From assembly GCA_030042755.1 (NCBI GenBank), contig JASHZC010000096.1, positions 1-10,020 on the forward strand: 10,020 nt of DNA, in the 5' to 3' direction. Each line of letters starts with the position of its first letter. Positions within the stretch are counted from its first letter, which is position 1. The position numbers and the translations under genes are program-made. This document shows positions 5,528 through 10,020 of the stretch, piece after piece. The notes under the pieces are model-generated. The model was not told the DNA's origin, did no database searches, and saw only the letters and a list, made by a program, of their open reading frames with translations. Origin of the DNA: Vulcanimicrobiota bacterium (GTDB taxonomy: Bacteria; Eremiobacterota; Eremiobacteria; Baltobacterales; Baltobacteraceae).

Positions 5528-6882
5528 GCCGGAGAAAATAGACGGGCGGCGCTGGGCAGACCTTCATTATAGGTAGGATGAATGTGAACGCTCTCGTCGA
5601 GGGTGTGCCAAGTGGCGCCATTCTGAATGTGGGCTAGGACGGTGTGTACGATTTCGCCGGCTTCGTAGCCGACCAACGTTGCGCCGAGCAGCCGATCGTT
5701 CGTTGCGTCGATCACCAAGCGGAAGAAGCCGTTGAGCTCATTCCATTCGATCGCTCGCGCGACATCGTGCAAGGGCAGCGTCACGGCCTTCGCAGCACGG
5801 CCCTGCCGTTGCGCCTGTTCCAGCGTAAGTCCGACGCGCCCAACCTGCGGGTCGGTGAAGACGGCATAGGCGAGTGGGCGATCGTTACGGGTGCGCTTTC
5901 CGCCGGCCAGGATGTCGAGCAGACGGCGATGGTCTTCCCACGACACGTGCGTGAACGCCGGCTGGCCCGCGACGTCGCCGACTGCAAACACCCCCTCGCA
6001 GCTCGTATGGAACTGATCGTCGACCTGGATATAGCCATGGGAGTCGGTCGCGACTGCGCTCGAAGCGAGCTCGAGACGAGCGGTGTTCGGCGTGCGTCCG
6101 GTCGCGACCAGCAGCGCATCGCCGTCGAGTACTCGACCGTCGGCGAGCGTTACCGCGAAGCGGCGACCGTCGTGTTCGACGCGGACCGTATGTGCGTTGA
6201 AATGCAAGCCGACTCCGTCTTGCGCCAGCGACCGCGTCAACGCGTCGCTGACGTCGGGCTCCTCATGTTCGAGCACCCGAGACTGCGTGTGGATCAGCTG
6301 CACGTCGGCTCCGCAGCGCGCCATTCCCTGGCCGAGTTCGAGACCGATGTATCCGGCGCCGAGCACGAGCAGCCTTTGCGGCAGTGCGCGCAAATCGAAG
6401 ATCGTTTTATTGTCGATGTACGGAGTCTGCGCGAGGCCGTCGATCGACGGAATTACGGCCGAGGTTCCGGTGTCGATGACGACGAGCGGAGCGCTCACGG
6501 TCGTGTCGCCGGCTTGGAGCGTGCGCGGACCTACAAATTTTGCCTCGGCGTGAATTACTTCCACATTCGCGGCTTGCAAACCGCGGGCGACGGCCTCCCG
6601 AAACGAGCGAACGATGTCGTGCGTGCGCTGCATTACATGGTGGAAGTCGACGACGACTTCGGCTTGCACGCAAATCGCAGACGCGCGTCTAGCGCGCCCG
6701 GCCGCGTGCGCGCTCGCCAGGAACGCCTTCGAGGGCGTGCAGCCGTAGTTGACGCAGCTACCGCCGAGCTCGTCCCGTTCGAACAGCACCACGCGCTTGC
6801 CGCGTTTCGCGAGCGTTTCGGCGAGCGGCGCGGCAGCTTGGCCGCTTCCAACGATAGCGACGTCGACGGTCCTATTACGCAT
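5524..6882 (-). CDS. Class I pyridine nucleotide-disulfide oxidoreductase (mercuric reductase / dihydrolipoamide dehydrogenase-like)
   Basis: The protein has 452 residues from the ATG at 6882. An in-frame ATG at 7017 would add 45 residues unlike the family, so the shorter start is chosen; a purine-rich GGAGAGAGG lies rather far (about 19 nt) upstream. The order is typical: FAD-binding 'VGSGQAAAPLA' (11-21), redox-active disulfide C43-VNYG-C48 in 'GGSCVNYGCTPSK', NAD(P)H-binding G175-A-G-Y-I-G, second FAD motif 'GVFAVGDVAG' (297-306), and the dimerisation domain ending 'HIHPTYNEG' with the active-site His435/Glu440 pair. The reaction is FAD-mediated NAD(P)H-dependent disulfide or related reduction. 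It lacks the N-terminal HMA domain and the C-terminal cysteine pair of true mercuric reductase, and no pyruvate or glycine dehydrogenase genes are nearby, so the substrate is open. It is the first gene of a three-gene minus-strand run. Confidence 0.9.
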   Translation of the reverse strand: MRNRTVDVAIVGSGQAAAPLAETLAKRGKRVVLFERDELGGSCVNYGCTPSKAFLASAHAAGRARRASAICVQAEVVVDFHHVMQRTHDIVRSFREAVARGLQAANVEVIHAEAKFVGPRTLQAGDTTVSAPLVVIDTGTSAVIPSIDGLAQTPYIDNKTIFDLRALPQRLLVLGAGYIGLELGQGMARCGADVQLIHTQSRVLEHEEPDVSDALTRSLAQDGVGLHFNAHTVRVEHDGRRFAVTLADGRVLDGDALLVATGRTPNTARLELASSAVATDSHGYIQVDDQFHTSCEGVFAVGDVAGQPAFTHVSWEDHRRLLDILAGGKRTRNDRPLAYAVFTDPQVGRVGLTLEQAQRQGRAAKAVTLPLHDVARAIEWNELNGFFRLVIDATNDRLLGATLVGYEAGEIVHTVLAHIQNGATWHTLDESVHIHPTYNEGLPSAARLFSPA

Positions 6883-6980
6883 CTCGATCGGCGTTGTATT
6901 CCTCTCTCCTGTCAGAGCTTCCGCTTGGCCGCTGCGCGATGAGGACAGTTCAGCACGGCGTGGAAGATAAGCAACGCTGA

Positions 6981-7643
6981 ATGAAACCGTCCGGCAGCGG
7001 CATGGTTGTTGCGTCAACCGCGGCAGCCGTACTCCTGGTCACGGCCCGTGCGGCGGCGTGCAGCGCAACCGCGGCACCACTCGACGGGCAAAATCAGTCT
7101 CCACCGAATTTTACGTTTGAGATGGACGTTGCCATGCGAATGCGTCATTTTCCATGGCTCGGCTATCATATGCGAGGCGTCGGCAGATACGAGCCGGGGG
7201 AATCGTACGTGGTTCACTTTAGCAACCTGCCTTGGTTCGCGCCGCGCAAACAGCACGATGCCGATCTCTCGATGCTCGATCCGGCGCTCTGGCCAACTCG
7301 CTTCACCTATCAGGACGTCGGTGAACGGAATGGAAATACGATGTTCGACCTGCGCTCCGTCGAAGATCCGACGTTGACGAGCGCGACCGTAGGCCTTGGT
7401 CCGAGTTGGTGTGCACGTCAGGTTGAGGTCACCTATAACGATGGCACTCGGATAACGATGAACGTGAAATTCGGCGACGTTGATGGGTTCAGGCTTCCGA
7501 CTTCACTGACCGCAGACATCGACGAGCCGCACATGGCGCTTTCCGCTAACGCCGACTTCACCAATTACGCGTTTGGTTCGAGCTCGCCCGGCCCGTCGCC
7601 GACGCCTTTAAGCTCGCCGCCGGCCAGGCTAGCCCTTCCCTAA
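6981..7643 (+). CDS. Secreted beta-rich protein of unknown function (possibly LolA-like)
   Basis: The protein has 220 residues. Residues 1-26 look like a Sec signal peptide ('MVVASTAAAVLLVTARAAA'); C27 follows, but the lipobox is poor (A24-A25-A26-C27), so lipidation is doubtful. The body (44-197) alternates polar and hydrophobic residues like a half-open beta-sheet: 'FEMDVAMRMRHFPWLGYHMRGVGRY', a gap, then 'VEVTYNDGTRITMNVKF' and 'LPTSLTADI'. This suggests a lipoprotein-carrier-like fold, an inference from pattern only. The tail (199-220) is Ser/Pro-rich and disordered. C144 is the only other cysteine and could pair with C27. The start is ATG 6981 with a weak, distant GGAAGA; an ATG at 7002 is also possible. 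It is divergent from the oxidoreductase operon (98-bp spacer), and another secreted gene follows 69 bp later. Confidence 0.65.
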   Translation: MKPSGSGMVVASTAAAVLLVTARAAACSATAAPLDGQNQSPPNFTFEMDVAMRMRHFPWLGYHMRGVGRYEPGESYVVHFSNLPWFAPRKQHDADLSMLDPALWPTRFTYQDVGERNGNTMFDLRSVEDPTLTSATVGLGPSWCARQVEVTYNDGTRITMNVKFGDVDGFRLPTSLTADIDEPHMALSANADFTNYAFGSSSPGPSPTPLSSPPARLALP

Positions 7644-7700
7644 AAGTGGGAACAATTCGGGCTGGTCAGCTGCTCGAGACTTAGGTTCCGTTGCGCAGTT

Positions 7701-7708
7701 AAGGAGGT
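7701..7708 (+). promoter_or_regulatory. Near-perfect Shine-Dalgarno of the Trp/Pro-rich protein gene
   Basis: AAGGAGGT lies upstream of two adjacent in-frame ATGs (7713 and 7716). The AGGAGG core ends 5 or 8 nt before them, so either could be used and the proteins differ by one Met. It is the strongest RBS in the window, hinting at high expression. Confidence 0.75.
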
Positions 7709-7712
7709 CACG

Positions 7713-8324
7713 ATGATGCCCGCACGCTTGATTTCCGCGCTCGTGGCGATCGCGTTCGCCGGAGCTGTTGTTCCGCCGGCTGCGGCAGTCGGCTCGCCGC
7801 AGAATTTTGAGGTGACCCAGCGAGTGCAGCCCCATCCCATGCCGACGGTCGGGCCGTGGAGGCCAAATCGTCCGCCGGCGTACCGCCCGCCCAGCCCTGG
7901 ATGGCGTCGACCGACGTGGGCGAACCGTCCGCGACCGGCTTGGGCGCGCAACAACGGCTGGAGGGCGGGTTCCGTCTTGCTAAATCCACGTCCGATCGGC
8001 GGTCCATGGGGTTGGAACCGCGGCGCGCGCTGGGCCCCGCGTCCTAACTACTGGGGTGGCGGCTTCTGGGGTCCGTTCGCGCCGTTCGCGCTCACCGCCG
8101 GTGCGGCACTGTGGCAGCAGACGCGTTTCACGTCCCCGTCATCCGGCAGCCCCGGCTGGCAGCTCTTCCAAGCCTACGGTCTTACGCCGGCCCGATGTGG
8201 GGCGCAGAATCTGGTTTATATCTACGGGCCCAATGACGGCGTCATGTGCGCGTACCCAAACATGTACGTGCAGGCAGGTTTCTATTACGTCGATCCCGAG
8301 ACGCTTCAGCTTTTTGTGATGTGA
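7713..8324 (+). CDS. Secreted Trp/Pro/Arg/Gly-rich protein with a two-cysteine C-terminal module
   Basis: The protein has 203 residues. Residues 1-25 are a Sec signal peptide ending 'PPAAA'. Residues 40-125 are low-complexity, rich in Pro, Trp, Arg, Gly and Asn, with ten Trp between 49 and 119 ('RPPSPGWRRPTWANRPRPAW', 'GWNRGARWAPR'). Residues 112-140 are hydrophobic ('GPFAPFALTAGAALW') and may touch or cross a membrane. Residues about 152-203 form a compact module with C162 and C179, likely a disulfide: 'CGAQNLVYIYGPNDGVMCAY', then 'VQAGFYYVDPETLQL'. The same module, broken by a 1-nt deletion, recurs at 9539-9627. I do not recognise the family. Export, basic-aromatic composition and a strong RBS suggest an abundant envelope or surface protein, which is inference. 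The stop is only 7 bp from that of the convergent PepSY gene. Confidence 0.75.
   Translation: MMPARLISALVAIAFAGAVVPPAAAVGSPQNFEVTQRVQPHPMPTVGPWRPNRPPAYRPPSPGWRRPTWANRPRPAWARNNGWRAGSVLLNPRPIGGPWGWNRGARWAPRPNYWGGGFWGPFAPFALTAGAALWQQTRFTSPSSGSPGWQLFQAYGLTPARCGAQNLVYIYGPNDGVMCAYPNMYVQAGFYYVDPETLQLFVM
8229..8324 (+). repeat. Direct repeat copy 1 (end of the Trp/Pro-rich protein gene)
   Basis: This is the intact copy of a sequence found again at 9539-9627 in the same orientation. Identical blocks are 19 nt at 8235-8253 (= 9545-9563), 10 nt at 8266-8275 (= 9576-9585) and 14 nt at 8284-8297 (= 9593-9606). The offset is 1310 for the first two blocks and 1309 for the last, which locates a 1-nt deletion in copy 2. 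The two copies flank the PepSY gene. Confidence 0.75.
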
Positions 8325-8331
8325 TCATCGC

Positions 8332-9387
8332 CTAACAAACGTTCTTGGCTTCGATTCGCTTCAACTTGCACAGCCACATCAAAAACGCCGTCGGGAATAA
8401 TACCGCGGGTGCGAAGCCGAAAAGTGCGTAGACGAGCCGCAGAACAGTACCGCCGGGCGCTCCGATATGAATGGCGTACACTGCCGCCCGGATGCGCCAT
8501 AACAGTGGGAACGTGCGGAGATCGTAAACTTGCACGACGCCGCCGGTGTTGGTGTTTACGGCTACGTAGCTGTACCCGTACGGGTCGGGGTCTCCGGGCA
8601 CGCGCTTTCGTACGACCAGCGTACCACGCGCCGGCAAATAGACCATCGTGAGTTGGCCGGGAAGCGCCGTATTTCCGATTTGCGCGAGCTTGTCGAAGCT
8701 CAGCGAAGACGCGCGCGCCGGAAAAGGGAATATCGGCTCGGGCGGCTCGGGCCACAGAACCTGACCTGCCGCAGTCAACGACCACATCACGAGAAATGAT
8801 ACGGCCGTGATGCCGACGATCTTGTGCACGTCGTAGCTGACACGATAGGCCCCGCCCCGCAACTTAGTCGTAAAGGCGCGCCCCATCGCGCGCCACCCCG
8901 GCCACAAACACAGACCCGTGACGCCTAGAAGAATGAGACTCAGTCCGGCAATTCCGTTGACTTCGGCGCCGGTGTCTCCATAAAAAAGATTGCCGTGGAG
9001 ATTGTAAAGGATTCCAATCGGCGTACGTTCCCAGACTACCGTTTTCAGGATCATTCCCGTGTAAGGATCGACGAGTGCATCGAGCCGATTTCCGCCGTCA
9101 TGCATGCTGAGGTCGTACGTACAGCCGCTCTCGCAGGACTCGAGAATATGATAAACGCGCTTACCTGGATTTGCATCTTCGACGGTCGCGACCAGTTGCG
9201 TGAGGGAAACCTTCCGTTGGCCGATGGGGACGCGAAGCATCAAATAGTCGCGATACCCGCTGATGTGGTCTTCGAGTAGAAGGAGCAGTGAGCCGCTGAG
9301 GCACACGACGATCAGATAGGCGGCGAAGATAAACCCGGTATACTGGTGCAGTAGGAGCAGCAGTTGGCGAAGCCGTCGCTTAGACAT
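8332..9387 (-). CDS. PepSY-associated TM protein (siderophore-reductase-like inner-membrane protein)
   Basis: The protein has 351 residues from ATG 9387; a GTG at 9411 would add eight residues, and neither has a clear Shine-Dalgarno. There are four membrane helices at about 17-38, 143-165, 189-211 and 317-340. Two PepSY-like periplasmic stretches lie at about 59-116 and 229-287. Conserved-type histidines sit at helix ends: H14 in 'LHQYTG', H131 in 'LHGNLF', H188 in 'VHKIVG' and H307 in 'IHIGAPGG'. In the characterised members (FsrB/PiuB-type) such His residues bind two b hemes, and the protein reduces ferric siderophores at the inner membrane. C85 and C89 form an unusual CxxxC pair in the first PepSY segment. 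The gene diverges from a probable TonB-type receptor gene, which fits iron or metallophore uptake, and it converges on the Trp/Pro-rich gene with a 7-bp gap. Confidence 0.88.
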   Translation of the reverse strand: MSKRRLRQLLLLLHQYTGFIFAAYLIVVCLSGSLLLLLEDHISGYRDYLMLRVPIGQRKVSLTQLVATVEDANPGKRVYHILESCESGCTYDLSMHDGGNRLDALVDPYTGMILKTVVWERTPIGILYNLHGNLFYGDTGAEVNGIAGLSLILLGVTGLCLWPGWRAMGRAFTTKLRGGAYRVSYDVHKIVGITAVSFLVMWSLTAAGQVLWPEPPEPIFPFPARASSLSFDKLAQIGNTALPGQLTMVYLPARGTLVVRKRVPGDPDPYGYSYVAVNTNTGGVVQVYDLRTFPLLWRIRAAVYAIHIGAPGGTVLRLVYALFGFAPAVLFPTAFLMWLCKLKRIEAKNVC

Positions 9388-9538
9388 GCGGACGCGTTCG
9401 CTTGAATTCACCGTAGGTCACTTTGACGAGCAGTATCCAGGCACGGTTTTTAGCGAAGTGCGAGCCAACCCTGGAGCCCCTGGCCCCGGCGTCCCTACTA
9501 GTGTGGGTCCCGGCATCCGGCACCGGGCCGGCAGCTCT

Positions 9539-9627
9539 CCCGCCGACGGCGTCATGTGCGCGTGCCCGAGCGTGAACGTGCAGGCCCGGTTCATTACGTC
9601 GATCCCAAGGCGCTGACCGAAACATGA
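9539..9627 (+). pseudogene. Frameshifted remnant of the two-cysteine C-terminal module (direct repeat copy 2)
   Basis: Translation of 9545-9592 gives 'DGVMCACPSVNVQARF', close to 'DGVMCAYPNMYVQAGF' of the 7713-8324 gene. A single missing base near 9591 then shifts the frame. With it restored the reading continues 'YYVDPKALTET' to a TGA at 9625-9627; unrestored, it stops at 9614-9616 after 'ITSIPRR'. The first module cysteine and the Trp/Pro-rich body are not recognisable upstream. An open frame does extend from 9386 through a Gly/Pro-rich stretch, but it overlaps the PepSY start. It is most likely a decayed duplicate. A sequencing error in a real small gene is the alternative. Confidence 0.6.
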
Positions 9628-9644
9628 ATTTTCCATGAGAATTC
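9626..9644. promoter_or_regulatory. 19-bp imperfect palindrome, possible operator (Fur-like length)
   Basis: GAATTTTCCATGAGAATTC is symmetric at 14 of 19 positions, with arms GAATT/AATTC. It lies 56 bp before the receptor-type ATG and 239 bp before the PepSY ATG, a natural place for an iron-responsive repressor. Its length equals a Fur box, but the bases do not match the usual GATAATGATAATCATTATC well, so a different regulator or chance is possible. Confidence 0.25.
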
Positions 9645-9699
9645 TGAGCGTTAAGGCCCGCATAACGCCTCCATAATCCGAACCCGCCATCGTCGGAAG

Positions 9700-10020
9700 A
9701 TGAACGCACGCACGGCAGTGAGTGTCGCGGTTGCCGTTTTTGTTGCGGCCGCGTGCGCGACGCCTTTTTCTCGCGTATATGCTCAAACGGTGACCGCGGC
9801 TACGATTACCGGCCTGGTCCTCGAGACGAGCGCCGGCCTCCCGGTGGCCGGCGCGACCGTGGCGCTTCGGCGGGGCGATCAGGTCCTTGCGACGACGACG
9901 ACCTCGAGCAATGGGTCCTTTTCGCTTGCGCAGGTGGCCCCCGGCAACTACACGCTGCTCATCTCCGCGAGCCGTTTCCAAACGCAATCGGTCCGGGTGC
10001 ACGTCGCGGCCCGGCAGCCA
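9700..10020 (+). CDS. Secreted protein with carboxypeptidase-regulatory-like domain, probable TonB-dependent receptor start (3' end outside window)
   Basis: The first 107 residues are visible and the frame is still open at the window edge. Residues 1-29 are a Sec signal peptide ('AVSVAVAVFVAAACA', cleavage near 'VYAQ-T'). Residues 34-107 match a carboxypeptidase regulatory-like (Ig-type, transthyretin-like) domain: 'ATITGLVLETSAGLPVAGAT', 'TTSSNGSFSLAQVAPGNYTL'. In several phyla this domain comes before the plug and barrel of large TonB-dependent receptors; here that part is outside the window, so the receptor call is inference, helped by the divergent siderophore-reductase-like PepSY gene. 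Other secreted proteins share the domain. The start is ATG 9700; GGAAG abuts it at 9695-9699, too close for a good Shine-Dalgarno, and an in-frame stop at 9652 excludes an earlier start beyond that. Confidence 0.75.
   Translation, partial: MNARTAVSVAVAVFVAAACATPFSRVYAQTVTAATITGLVLETSAGLPVAGATVALRRGDQVLATTTTSSNGSFSLAQVAPGNYTLLISASRFQTQSVRVHVAARQP

Larger units (their letters stand above)
9412..9699. other. Divergent intergenic region between the PepSY gene and the receptor-type gene
   Basis: These 288 bp carry the module remnant (9539-9627) and a 19-bp imperfect palindrome at 9626-9644. Apart from these I see no gene, no convincing sigma-70-type promoter and no terminator. The promoters for both flanking genes are expected here. 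Confidence 0.5.

Noticed and set aside
5644..6942. Open frame of 432 codons on the + strand
   Set aside because: It lies wholly antisense to the disulfide oxidoreductase, whose motifs are unmistakable. Its translation is Arg/Val/Asp-rich with no recognisable domain, as expected for a shadow in GC-rich coding DNA.
6883..7017. 45-residue N-terminal extension of the oxidoreductase
   Set aside because: The added residues are unlike the family, which begins a few residues before the FAD-binding motif, and they would overlap the divergent gene start at 6981.
9386..9616. 76-codon + strand frame as an intact gene
   Set aside because: Its start lies opposite the PepSY start and has no RBS. Only its last part resembles the known module, and the frame breaks at the 1-nt deletion, so I call only the remnant.
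9418..10002. 194-codon minus-strand frame under the receptor-type gene
   Set aside because: It is antisense to a clear signal peptide plus regulatory-like domain. The translation is basic low-complexity with no motif.

Overview
The window is GC-rich, gene-dense bacterial DNA from a diderm. It shows an Omp85-type outer-membrane barrel, a lipoprotein with a lipobox, several Sec signal peptides and the start of what looks like a TonB-type receptor. The mix of a six-repeat NHL-like propeller lipoprotein with 'YPKGSSSP'-type repeats, a carboxypeptidase-regulatory-like receptor start and Trp/Pro/Arg-rich secreted proteins recalls Vulcanimicrobiota (Eremiobacterota, formerly WPS-2) or Acidobacteriota-like soil lineages. 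This assignment is an impression from gene style, with no marker gene behind it. I see no rRNA, tRNA, CRISPR array, transposase or integrase.

Layout. 1-243 (+) is the end of a TPR protein. It converges on a minus-strand gene (370-1680) that I read as a very compact Omp85 protein: signal peptide, one POTRA, and a barrel ending in Phe. A strong hairpin lies between the two. The Omp85 gene is divergent from a secreted cupin (1799-2260, +), which is followed by a beta-propeller lipoprotein (2342-3322, +) ending in a good intrinsic terminator.

A minus-strand operon then runs from 6882 down to 3397. It encodes a class I FAD/NAD(P)H disulfide oxidoreductase, an S9 prolyl-oligopeptidase-family peptidase (joined to the first by an ATGA stop/start overlap), and 16 nt later a 59-residue SH3/KOW-like protein. 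Divergent from this operon are two + strand secreted proteins of unknown function (6981-7643 and 7713-8324). The second is Trp/Pro/Arg/Gly-rich with a distinctive two-cysteine C-terminal module.

The last part looks like iron or metallophore handling. A four-helix PepSY membrane protein of the siderophore-reductase type (8332-9387, minus) is divergent from the first 107 residues of a secreted protein with a carboxypeptidase-regulatory-like domain (9700 to the window edge, +). Such a domain commonly begins large TonB-dependent receptors. The region between them holds a frameshifted remnant of the C-terminal module found at the end of the 7713-8324 gene, so the PepSY gene is flanked by direct repeats about 1.3 kb apart. 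It also holds a 19-bp imperfect palindrome that could be an operator. I found no clear multi-gene novel system. The most unusual items are the mini-Omp85, the duplicated 'DGVMCA' module around the PepSY gene, and the unrecognised 59-residue protein.
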